The notes under the pieces are model-generated. The model was given only the letters and a program-made list of their open reading frames with translations. It was not told the origin of the DNA and ran no database searches. The position numbers were made by a program, and so were the translations under genes. Of a DNA stretch of 64,000 nucleotides, positions 56,631 to 64,000 are shown piece after piece. The DNA comes from Methanolobus vulcani. Lineage in GTDB: Archaea > Halobacteriota > Methanosarcinia > Methanosarcinales > Methanosarcinaceae. The stretch is from positions 248,001 to 312,000 of the forward strand of contig NZ_VIAQ01000006.1 of NCBI RefSeq assembly GCF_006546655.1, given 5' to 3'. Position 1 is the stretch's first letter, and each line of letters opens with the position of its first letter.

Positions 56631-56749
56631 ATTATGAAAGGTTCTTTTCAGTTTAATGTCGTATTTAGAGGTAGTAAATTAAAAATAAGCTCTAAGAATG
56701 AGACCTAGTTCTTTTTGTTTCCATTTCAATCCATAAATTATGCTAAATA

Positions 56750-56760
56750 AATTTAAATAG
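56750..56760 (+). promoter_or_regulatory. TATA box of the eRF1-like gene
   Basis: AATTTAAATAG ends 20 bp before the ATG at 56781, so transcription should start at or next to the ATG: a leaderless message. There is no SD. Confidence 0.6.
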
Positions 56761-56780
56761 AACTCCATCTTAGATATTTT

Positions 56781-57935
56781 ATGCAATCAGAAGGTCAAAA
56801 AGAGATAATTAGCGATGAACTGCTTCCAGTCACGGATATTGATATCAGGGCACTGGCGGAGATATATGATGAAAAACCTGTCTATCTTTCTGTTTACCTG
56901 CCTGTATCAGGAAGAGAAAATGATCATCTGAACCGTATTTTTGTGGACTCAAGAGTTAGTGCTATCAAAAAAGCTTTGAACCCTGAGCTTCGCTCTGAGT
57001 TTGAAAAAACATTTGAGATGGCAGAATCCTCAGTTTTTGACGAGCCAATTTCAGGCGAAAAAGGAAGAATAATTTTTGCATGCTCAAAGGACTCCTTCAT
57101 TCATGTTTACAGGCTTGCAGTGGAACCGGAGCAGTCTTTTGTTCTGGACACCTCCCCTTATCTGCTTCCACTTGCAAAAATGAGAGCAGATTATGAGGAT
57201 TACGGCGTGCTCCTGGTTGATTCCCAGGAAGCCAGGTTCACTTGCATACGTTCAGATATCACAGAAGAAAAGAAACACCTCTCAACTGACCTGATGAACA
57301 AGCACAAAAAAGGAGGCTGGAGCCAGATGCGCTTCAATCACCTGAGAAAAGGAGCAATCAAATCTTTCCTTTCTGAAGTTGCTGAAAATGTCCAGGGAAC
57401 CTGTGACCAGTTAGAGACAAGAGGCTTTGTTCTTGCAGGGCCAGGGGAAGCAAAACAGCAGCTTATGGAACTGCTGCCATATGAATTCCAGCAAAAGGTT
57501 CTGGGTGTTATTGATGTTTCCATTGATATTCCAAGGGATGAACTGGTGGAAGCCGGAGATGCTGTGCTTCAGGAAAGTAAGGATTCAGAATCCAGACATG
57601 CTGCTGAAGAACTCAAGACTGCTTTATTAAAAGGTGGTCTTGCTGCACATGGAATTGAAGATGTAAAGGCTGCTCTTGAACAGGCAAGGGTCAACACCCT
57701 GTTAATTCTGAAAGATTCCTCGGTTGCGGGCTGGATATGTGAAAGATGCCAGAACCTACAGGCAAATGCCAATCCACCAAAAGAATGTGACAGGTGTGGA
57801 GGCCCGACATCGGCCGTTAATGTGGTTGAGGAACTCTATGAGATAGCACAGCGCACAGGTGCAAAGGTTGAGTTTGTGGATAAAGAGGATTTCCTTGATT
57901 CTGATGATGTTGTTGGTGCACTACTGAGATACTGA
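56781..57935 (+). CDS. eRF1-like protein (baeRF/Vms1-type) with altered GGQ motif
   Basis: 384 residues. A domain order like the eRF1 M and C domains: beta-rich N-terminal part (about 30-150, VYLSVYLP and VLLVDSQEARF), then KKGGWSQMRFNHLRKGA (about 175-192) in the place of the release-factor GGQSxxRFxRLR loop, then an alpha/beta domain (about 205-320) and a C-terminal zinc finger (CERCQ..CDRCGG). The stop-codon-reading N domain is missing, so it cannot be an ordinary release factor. It probably acts on ribosomes or stalled peptidyl-tRNA, perhaps without hydrolysis because Gln is Trp (inference). Confidence 0.82.
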   Translation: MQSEGQKEIISDELLPVTDIDIRALAEIYDEKPVYLSVYLPVSGRENDHLNRIFVDSRVSAIKKALNPELRSEFEKTFEMAESSVFDEPISGEKGRIIFACSKDSFIHVYRLAVEPEQSFVLDTSPYLLPLAKMRADYEDYGVLLVDSQEARFTCIRSDITEEKKHLSTDLMNKHKKGGWSQMRFNHLRKGAIKSFLSEVAENVQGTCDQLETRGFVLAGPGEAKQQLMELLPYEFQQKVLGVIDVSIDIPRDELVEAGDAVLQESKDSESRHAAEELKTALLKGGLAAHGIEDVKAALEQARVNTLLILKDSSVAGWICERCQNLQANANPPKECDRCGGPTSAVNVVEELYEIAQRTGAKVEFVDKEDFLDSDDVVGALLRY

Positions 57936-57973
57936 GAGCTTTTACCTCTCAGTTTTAGCTTATTATCAAATTC

Positions 57974-58675
57974 TTACCTAATGCAGTAAAAACCAGCCTG
58001 CATGTAAGAATACCAGAATAGCTCCACGGTTCTGAACCCTGTCTCCCTCAGAAGCTTAAGGTGTTCTTCGACTGTGATAGGGAAATATTCAGTTCCAAAA
58101 CGTTCAAGGTGGATCCTGATCTCATCCTCAGTTCTTCCGTGAACTCTCTGGAACTCTCCCCAGTATCTTTTACCAACGCCGATGCCTTCTTCAGTAAGCG
58201 GGCTGATGTTTTCGAAAGTGATGAAAAATCCGCCATCTTTTAGTAACTCATAGCACTTTCCAACAGCTTTTTTCCTGTTTTCCATGTCAAGATAATGGTG
58301 GCACTGAATTGCAGTAATTACATCAGGCTGTTCGCTGAGATCCTGAGTGAAATCCTGGGTTGCAGAGGCTTCGAGAACTTCCACTTTGTCACAGGGACAT
58401 GAGGAGAGTTTTTCTTTTGTCTGCTTCAGCATTCCTTCTGAAGGGTCGAGCATGAGAAACTTTGTATCAGGAAAATGTTCTATGGCTTTTGCAATGAATG
58501 TCCCTGTCCCACATCCGGTATCCATCCAAACTTTTGGTTTTTGTGGTAGTGATTTTACAAGATTGATTGTTTCATCGTGGAAAGACTTGTAATATGGAAG
58601 GACAGAGGATATTTTAGTATCGTAATCCTCAGGAAGATTAGGAGTTTTGTTTTCAGGATCTTGAGCAGAAGGCAT
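57974..58675 (-). CDS. SAM-dependent methyltransferase
   Basis: 233 residues, class I Rossmann methyltransferase: motif I VWMDTGCGTGTFIAKA (about residue 50), acidic motif II LMLDPSEGM, motif IV DVITAIQCHHYLD, and post-motif KDGGFFITFENI. The HHYLD variant occurs in small-molecule methyltransferases. Substrate unknown. Confidence 0.88.
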   Translation of the reverse strand: MPSAQDPENKTPNLPEDYDTKISSVLPYYKSFHDETINLVKSLPQKPKVWMDTGCGTGTFIAKAIEHFPDTKFLMLDPSEGMLKQTKEKLSSCPCDKVEVLEASATQDFTQDLSEQPDVITAIQCHHYLDMENRKKAVGKCYELLKDGGFFITFENISPLTEEGIGVGKRYWGEFQRVHGRTEDEIRIHLERFGTEYFPITVEEHLKLLRETGFRTVELFWYSYMQAGFYCIR

Positions 58676-58787
58676 ATAGGAAAATGGACTTTTTTATTAT
58701 TTATATTTCCTTTGCAGAGGCTTTAAGTAATGTAAGCGTCAACTGACTGAATAGTCATTTTGATATTTGAATTCGGAGCATAATAGG

Positions 58788-59993
58788 ATGTTATACAGAA
58801 AAATGCCAAAAAACGGGGATGAACTTTCAGTACTGGGTTTTGGCGCCATGCGTTTGCCAGTAAAAGAGGATGGGAGTATAGATGAAAGAACAGCAACTGA
58901 CATGGTTCGCTATTCCATCGATAATGGTGTGAACTATGTTGATACAGCCTGGCCTTATCACATGGGAGAAAGTGAGACTTTCCTTGCCAAAGCACTTGCA
59001 GACGGATACAGGGAAAAAGTGAAGCTTGCCACAAAATTACCTCAATGGATGGTTAAAAAGCCGGAGGATATGGATAAGTTCCTCAATGCTCAGCTTGAGA
59101 AACTCAACACCGATCATATCGATTACTATCTTGTGCACAGTCTTGTGGGTAGTAGCTGGGAAACGATAAAAGAAATCGGTATACTTGAATTTCTTGACAA
59201 AGCAAAAGCTGATGGTCGCATAATCAATGCAGGTTTTTCGTATCATGGTGCACCAGAGGATTTTGCATCGATAGTTGATGGTTATGATTGGGATTTCTGT
59301 CAGATTCAGTATAATTTCCTTGATACCAATGTCCAGGCAGGAACAGCAGGTCTGGAATATGCTGCATCAAAAGGTCTTGCTGTTGTGATAATGGAACCTC
59401 TGCGTGGTGGAAATCTTGTTGATCCTGTTCCGCAGGAAATTCTGGATATCTGGGATGAGGCTGATACTAAACGCAGTCCGGTTGAGTGGGCTTTGAGATG
59501 GGTATGGAATCATCCGGAAGTTACTGTTGTTCTTTCAGGTATGAGTGAACCTGCACATGTTGAAGAGAATCTGAGGATTGCAGAAGAAGGTCTTGCAAAT
59601 TCACTGACTGAAAAAGAGCTTCAGCTTGTGGAAAGAGCCGCAGAGAAGTACGGGGAGCTCATGAAGATCAACTGCACTGGATGCAGATACTGTATGCCAT
59701 GTCCTGAAGGAGTCGATATCCCTGCATGTTTTGAAGTTTACAACAACCTGCACATGTTCGGTGGTGAGGACAGACTTAAGATGATGTATGCTGCGAAGAT
59801 GGGGGGAATCCTCAGAGGTGCAGAAACAAACTTCGCTTCACAATGTATACAGTGTGGCCAGTGTCTGGATGCATGCCCTCAGCAGATTCCGATACCCGAT
59901 ATGCTTGAGAAGGTTGCAGAGGAGTTTGAAGGTCCGGGTCTGGAAGAGAGGATTGCCTTTGCAAAACAGTTGTTTGCTGATGATAGTTGTTGA
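58788..59993 (+). CDS. Aldo/keto reductase with C-terminal 4Fe-4S domain
   Basis: 401 residues from the ATG at 58788. TIM-barrel domain (about 1-285) with DTAWPYHMGESE (Asp, Tyr), Lys in KLATKLP and His in YYLVHSLVG forming the catalytic tetrad; then a Fe-S domain with CTGCRYCMPCPEGVDIP and CIQCGQCLDACPQQIPIP. Such proteins are widespread in methanogens; a ferredoxin-linked oxidoreductase is likely, substrate unknown. Confidence 0.92.
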   Translation: MLYRKMPKNGDELSVLGFGAMRLPVKEDGSIDERTATDMVRYSIDNGVNYVDTAWPYHMGESETFLAKALADGYREKVKLATKLPQWMVKKPEDMDKFLNAQLEKLNTDHIDYYLVHSLVGSSWETIKEIGILEFLDKAKADGRIINAGFSYHGAPEDFASIVDGYDWDFCQIQYNFLDTNVQAGTAGLEYAASKGLAVVIMEPLRGGNLVDPVPQEILDIWDEADTKRSPVEWALRWVWNHPEVTVVLSGMSEPAHVEENLRIAEEGLANSLTEKELQLVERAAEKYGELMKINCTGCRYCMPCPEGVDIPACFEVYNNLHMFGGEDRLKMMYAAKMGGILRGAETNFASQCIQCGQCLDACPQQIPIPDMLEKVAEEFEGPGLEERIAFAKQLFADDSC

Positions 59994-60097
59994 AGTTCTC
60001 TGTTTGAGAGCTTTTTCTTTTCTTTAGTTATTTATACTTTTTAAAACTATAATAATAAGACAAAGAGAAACAACCCAATACTTGCAGGTAGATACCC

Positions 60098-60799
60098 GTG
60101 ATAACCGCAAAGAATCTCTCAAAGAATTTCGGTGATACAAAAGCTGTGGATGCTGTAGACCTTGAAATCAAAAAAGGTGAGTTATTCGGTCTCCTGGGCC
60201 CGAACGGTTCAGGCAAAACAACAATGATCAAGATGCTCACCGGTCAGATAAAACCCACCGAAGGTGAGGTTTCAGTGCATGGAGTCGATGTTCTTGCTGA
60301 TCCTTTGAGAGTAAAAGAGCTTACTGGAATCATTCCTGAGCAGGAAACGCCACCAAGCTTCCTTACAGCTGAAGAATACCTGTATTTTGTTGCTAAAATA
60401 AGAAAGCTCGAAGGTTTTGAAGATAAGTGTGAGTGGTGGTTTTCGTATCTTGATTTTGCAGGCCAGAAGGATGTGTTATGCAAAGATCTTTCTCGGGGAA
60501 CAAGACAGAAACTGATGCTGGCACAGGCTTTCCTGCATGAACCTGAACTTGTGATTATCGATGAGCCTCTTATTAATCTCGATCCACTGATGCAGCGCAA
60601 GGTCAAGGATTATTTAAGGGATTATGTCAGCAAAGGAGGCACGGTGTTCATATCGACCCACATTCTGGAAATTGCCAGGGAAATATGCAGCAGCATGGGT
60701 ATAATCTACAAGGGAAAGCTGGTTTTCTCAGGGAATATGGACGACCCTGCGATTGGTGACAGGCCGCTTGAAGATTTCTTCCTTGAACTTGTGAACTGA
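60098..60799 (+). CDS. ABC transporter ATP-binding protein
   Basis: 233 residues from GTG. Walker A GPNGSGKTTM (about 33-42), Q-loop IPEQETPP, signature LSRGTRQKLMLAQ (variant LSxGxxQ), Walker B LVIIDEPLINLDP and switch His in STHIL. Pairs with the membrane protein starting 10 bp on; an exporter of the ABC-2 type. Confidence 0.93.
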   Translation: MITAKNLSKNFGDTKAVDAVDLEIKKGELFGLLGPNGSGKTTMIKMLTGQIKPTEGEVSVHGVDVLADPLRVKELTGIIPEQETPPSFLTAEEYLYFVAKIRKLEGFEDKCEWWFSYLDFAGQKDVLCKDLSRGTRQKLMLAQAFLHEPELVIIDEPLINLDPLMQRKVKDYLRDYVSKGGTVFISTHILEIAREICSSMGIIYKGKLVFSGNMDDPAIGDRPLEDFFLELVN

Positions 60800-60809
60800 G
60801 GTGTCGGTA

Positions 60810-62204
60810 ATGTTTGAACTGTTCAGGAGCATGATGAAGGAAGAATGGAGGATGCATTCTGCATTCTTCGGAAACAGGGGATTTGCTCTCTTTCCGCTTG
60901 TTATTGCAGCAGTTTCCATGTTACTATCACTTTCCATGATAATATTCTGGAGAATAATCAGCCAGACTGATGTACTGCTGGGCATTCATTACCTGTTACT
61001 CTTCATGGGTTCAATGGTAGGCGGTTTTGGTCTGCTAGGCAGGGAGGTTATGAACAGGCGTTTCGGGCAGGCAAGTCTGCTGGCTTATTCATCAAGGACA
61101 CTTCCAATATCAGAGAGAGTTATTTTTGCTAATTTCATTGTCAAGGATGTAATCTATTATTTCTTCCTGTATGTGCTACCTTTCACCGTGGGATTTGTGG
61201 CAGGAGCCATCATAATTGACATGCATTATTCATTTTTCCTGTTGCTGATGACCCTCTTCTTATCATTCTGCATCGGGCTTTCATTTGTATTCCTGCTTTC
61301 AACGATCTATGCGAATCTTGGAAAGAAGGCTCTTTTCTTGCTAGTATTTATAACGGTATTGTTTTTAGTTTTCTTCCAGGGACTTGAGTTTGAGGTATTC
61401 TACAGGCTTCCATCATTTGTTCTCTATACTGAGCCTTCCCTGAATATTCTAATTACCTGTATCACTCTTGTTATTGTGCCATCAATAATTTCCCTGATAT
61501 TCCTAAAAGTGGATTATCCGCAATCTCAGAAACATTACAAAAACCAGTTCAGGAAGATTTCTGACCAATTGAATTTCTATGCTTACTCTCACTTTATGAC
61601 AAAAGATTATCTGGATTTCAGCCGCAGTGAAGGTGGTGCCGGAAAAATAGTCTTCTCATTTCTTGTTCCTGTTCTGCTGGTATGGCTGTTCCTGCCACAG
61701 TTACTCAAAGCTGTTTCCGGACTGGATACACTTGTGGTTTTTACAGTAGTAGTAGCCATGATGGCATCTTCCATGTATAACTGGCTGGTTGAGTTCGATA
61801 TGTTCAGCTCATACGCTTTCCTTCCACTAAATGTTGCTGATGTTTTGAGAAGCAAGCTCAACAGTTATTCCCTTCTGAATGTGGTTCCTTTTCTGGTGGT
61901 TGTGATAGCTACCATCTATGCAGGGAGATTGAACGATATTGTTCATATGGTCATTTTGTTCATTGCAGTTTCAATGTATGTTGTTTCGGTAACCGTCTAT
62001 CTGACAGGTCTTAACACAACATTTTCACTATACAGCGCCGGTACTTTTGCAAGCTATGTGCTGGCTATCGGTCCTGTGGTTCTGGGAATGATTTTCCTTG
62101 CTCAGCTTAACTTTTATCTGGTGCTTGTGTCAGTTTTGCTGATTCCTGTGTCCTTGTTTGTATTGAAAAAGAGTTTTGTTAAATGGGACAGATTGGAAGC
62201 TTGA
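60810..62204 (+). CDS. ABC transporter membrane subunit (exporter type)
   Basis: 464 residues from ATG 60810, preceded by GAGGTG six bases upstream; GTG at 60801 is the other candidate. About 12 hydrophobic segments, cytosolic loop near 225-265. Substrate unknown. Cotranscribed with the ATPase at 60098. Confidence 0.82.
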   Translation: MFELFRSMMKEEWRMHSAFFGNRGFALFPLVIAAVSMLLSLSMIIFWRIISQTDVLLGIHYLLLFMGSMVGGFGLLGREVMNRRFGQASLLAYSSRTLPISERVIFANFIVKDVIYYFFLYVLPFTVGFVAGAIIIDMHYSFFLLLMTLFLSFCIGLSFVFLLSTIYANLGKKALFLLVFITVLFLVFFQGLEFEVFYRLPSFVLYTEPSLNILITCITLVIVPSIISLIFLKVDYPQSQKHYKNQFRKISDQLNFYAYSHFMTKDYLDFSRSEGGAGKIVFSFLVPVLLVWLFLPQLLKAVSGLDTLVVFTVVVAMMASSMYNWLVEFDMFSSYAFLPLNVADVLRSKLNSYSLLNVVPFLVVVIATIYAGRLNDIVHMVILFIAVSMYVVSVTVYLTGLNTTFSLYSAGTFASYVLAIGPVVLGMIFLAQLNFYLVLVSVLLIPVSLFVLKKSFVKWDRLEA

Positions 62205-62315
62205 TGTTTCCCATTTTCAGCAGCATGCTAATATTTAGTGCCTTAAAAAACCAATCTGTGTAATTTTTATAGGGAAAATGTTTTATCTTCTTTTATCAAA
62301 CACTAAAATGTAACT

Positions 62316-62435
62316 ACTCGCCTCTGTAGAAATTCTGATGGAATCAATATCGGCGAGTTAAGCAAATATCTGTTCGTACACCAATAATAGATAATTGTAA
62401 TTCCGTGAATATGAATTTCAAAGATTTCTACAGAG
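62316..62435. repeat. Inverted repeats in the interval after the ABC operon
   Basis: CTCTGTAGAAAT (62322-62333) and ATTTCTACAGAG (62424-62435) are a perfect 12-bp inverted pair 90 bp apart; inside, ACTCGCC (62316-62322) pairs with GGCGAGT (62352-62358). The interval 62205-62533 shows no gene. It may be a structured RNA or the remains of a small mobile element; no target duplication was seen. Confidence 0.4.
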
Positions 62436-62533
62436 ACCATTTTATTTCTCTTTGCATACGGCTGAGTGTGGATTTATAGTCCTTGAACCAAGGATATATT
62501 CATTAATTTTGCATTTTAAAATAGAGTCTAATT

Positions 62534-62870
62534 ATGCTCAATTATACCATCGAAGATAAACTTCCATCAGTGGAAGAATACAAACTCCTGTGGACCTCTG
62601 CTGGTTGGCTTAATCTCAATGACAAAGATCGGGAAGAGCTTGAATAACTCTAATTACTGCATCTGTGCAATAGAAAATGGCATAGTCATTGGTATGTCCC
62701 GTATTGTGAGAGATAACCGTTTTCATTTATTTGATTGTTGATGTCATCGCCCTGCAGGAATATTTGTTTATATGTCTGATGGCGGCAAAAGGAAGAGAGT
62801 TTTTAGGAGACCAACGGGTGAATGGGTAAAGGGTGATGGTGGAGTTGTGAGGTTAAATGCCATAGCTTAA
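62534..62870 (+). pseudogene. Decayed GNAT acetyltransferase
   Basis: An ATG at 62534 opens 37 codons (YTIEDKLPSVEEYKLLWTSAGWLNLND) ending in TAA; in the next frame follows SNYCICAIENGIVIGMSRIVRDN, the usual next block of this GNAT family, broken again by a stop, and then a C-terminal tail in a further frame. The acetyl-CoA loop is lost. At least two lesions and a deletion make it a pseudogene. Confidence 0.7.
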
Positions 62871-62878
62871 ATTTTTGT

Positions 62879-63136
62879 TTAATACTCATAGTATTTTTTA
62901 CTTACTTCACTTTGCCATTTAAGAAATACTTGTTTTAATTCTTCCTTCTTTTTTTTATTTGGCTTGGTAGGTGGCATGGTATGTATAAATACGTCTGAGA
63001 TTCCATGATCAAAAACTCCACCTTCAATTCCTTTTTCTTTAAATATCAATAGTGGTACTTTTAGTCCAAATAAGATTCCTGCTTCTAATTGATTCCATGG
63101 AGTAGGCATAACAACTTGATCTGATTTATCAATCAT
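62879..63136 (-). CDS. TIR/deoxyribosyltransferase-like protein, C-terminal half
   Basis: 85 residues. PTPWNQLEAGILFGLKVPLLIF is the second half of a nucleoside deoxyribosyltransferase/TIR-like fold, with the catalytic-type Glu in QLEAG. Its ATG overlaps the TGA of the upstream half as ATGA. The two would form one 171-residue protein if the A5 run at the junction had six A. So either a split gene with coupled translation, or a one-base lesion. Confidence 0.65.
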   Translation of the reverse strand: MIDKSDQVVMPTPWNQLEAGILFGLKVPLLIFKEKGIEGGVFDHGISDVFIHTMPPTKPNKKKKEELKQVFLKWQSEVSKKYYEY

Positions 63137-63393
63137 TTTTCCTCAGTTGTCCCTCTCTTCATAATACCTGTTTCCACATAATATTGTTCAAATCCCAATA
63201 TTACTCCTCCTGAGCAATGTTTAGCAATAACATACACTTCTTTCAAAGGGTAGTCTTTTGCATAATCGCTTCTCCCTAGAGATCGTGCTTCCATCTGCAA
63301 ATCGTTTAACAAATCAATAATGACCTTTCTTTTAGATTCTTGTTCAGAGTTTAGGATAGTTGGGCACGAAACAAAAACAGGTATTTTTCTCAT
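63133..63393 (-). CDS. TIR/deoxyribosyltransferase-like protein, N-terminal half
   Basis: 86 residues. Begins with a first beta strand IPVFVSCPTILNSEQ, then SLGRSDYAKDYPLKEVYVIAKHCSGGVILGF, matching the first half of the nucleotide-binding TIR/NDT-like fold. Ends in TGA overlapping the next ATG. Such folds occur in nucleotide salvage and in NAD-cleaving defence effectors; no defence genes are nearby. Confidence 0.65.
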   Translation of the reverse strand: MRKIPVFVSCPTILNSEQESKRKVIIDLLNDLQMEARSLGRSDYAKDYPLKEVYVIAKHCSGGVILGFEQYYVETGIMKRGTTEEK

Positions 63394-63524
63394 GAGCTAT
63401 TCTCCTTAAAGTTACTCTCTTTTTATGGATGAATGTCTTATTTCACATTTTACTACTATTGAATTTTAGTTCAGTTCAACACTTTTATTTCAAAATAATT
63501 CCATAAATAGTTGCTTTTTAAAAC

Positions 63525-64000
63525 TTAACCTTTCTTTCTCCCATGTGGACACACATAAACACACAATCCGCAAACAGCTAGTTGTCCGTTGTTCTCCATT
63601 TCCTTGAAATAATCCTCACATTTCTTAGCGTCATATCTCATTTCCCTGCTCTCACCTTCAACATAATTTCTTCCGGTAAAAGCCTGGACAGGACATATCT
63701 TCACACATTCGTTACAGGTTCCACATCTGCTTTCAATACTGCTTCCGGTAGGTTTGAGGGGTGAATCTGTCAGGATTGTGGCCCATCTAACTCTTGGTCC
63801 ATTGTCTGGAGTAATCAGGAGGCAGCTTTTTCCTATCCAGCCAAATCCAGACAGGTGGGCGGCCAGTTTGTGGGAAAACTGGGCACAAATCCTCTCATCA
63901 TCGATTCTCTTTGATGAAGGAAGAGGAAGTGCTGCATATCCATTATCCTGAATGTAGCTGCTCAGGATTGAAGTAATCACGTCAAGTCTTGAGTTGATAA
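63525..64000 (-). CDS. Ferredoxin-type reductase, QueG-like (N-terminus outside window)
   Basis: The frame is open to the right edge (reads [11 protein letters not shown] before the GTG at 63980), so the gene is partial. Two Cys clusters, [16 protein letters not shown] and [11 protein letters not shown], give two [4Fe-4S] sites; [29 protein letters not shown] is typical of epoxyqueuosine reductase-like proteins. Whether it acts on tRNA or another corrinoid-linked reduction cannot be decided from this part. Confidence 0.8.
   Translation of the reverse strand, partial: INSRLDVITSILSSYIQDNGYAALPLPSSKRIDDERICAQFSHKLAAHLSGFGWIGKSCLLITPDNGPRVRWATILTDSPLKPTGSSIESRCGTCNECVKICPVQAFTGRNYVEGESREMRYDAKKCEDYFKEMENNGQLAVCGLCVYVCPHGRKKG

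Overview
The window comes from a methylotrophic methanogenic archaeon, most likely a member of the Methanosarcinaceae (Methanolobus or Methanococcoides-like; the genus is an inference). The evidence is a monomethylamine and a dimethylamine methyltransferase gene, each interrupted by one in-frame UAG exactly where pyrrolysine (Pyl) is known (MtmB Pyl202, MtbB Pyl356), the pylSBCD operon, ramA, mtbA, ftr, mfnA, archaeal Orc1/Cdc6, DNA polymerase DP1 and TATA-type promoters.

Layout. 1-14 kb, minus strand: dimethylamine genes (mtbC, mtbB, an APC permease), a second paralogous permease, two copies of a 54-residue membrane protein, mtbA with a desulfoferrodoxin-like protein, and the monomethylamine operon (mtmC, mtmB, a 36-residue membrane peptide, permease, two small membrane proteins). 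14-19.4 kb, plus: two Msr-type regulators (a third, partial one opens the window), a dCache/PAS histidine kinase and a lone receiver. 19.4-26.1 kb: a duplicated promoter region with a structured RNA candidate, then pylS-pylB-pylC-pylD-ramA. 26-31 kb: polymerase DP1, signal peptidase, orc1/cdc6 and a replication origin with five ORB elements, three on one side and two inverted on the other of an AT-rich core. 31-64 kb: mfnA, S2P-type protease, TraB protein, many lineage-specific membrane or exported proteins, ftr, RNase HI-like protein, PAS/GAF kinase, K+ channel (frameshifted), dinB, an eRF1-like protein with GGW instead of GGQ, aldo/keto reductase, an ABC exporter, a decayed acetyltransferase and a split TIR/deoxyribosyltransferase-like gene.

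How it fits together. MtmB and MtbB move methyl groups from MMA and DMA to MtmC and MtbC; MtbA passes them to coenzyme M; RamA re-reduces the corrinoids; PylBCD make Pyl and PylS charges its tRNA so that the two UAGs can be read. No pylT was found in the window.

Most interesting observation: the second permease is preceded by a short reading frame with its own strong Shine-Dalgarno sequence, an in-frame UAG at codon 25, and a TGA that overlaps the permease ATG (ATGA). The codons just after the UAG resemble those after the Pyl codon of mtbB (29 of 39 bases; 8 of 13 residues including Pyl). It could be a Pyl-dependent translational switch, a small Pyl protein, or a relic of mtbB. The duplicated 54-residue membrane protein and a shared palindrome upstream of the mtbC and leader-permease units are further undescribed parts of this amine regulon.
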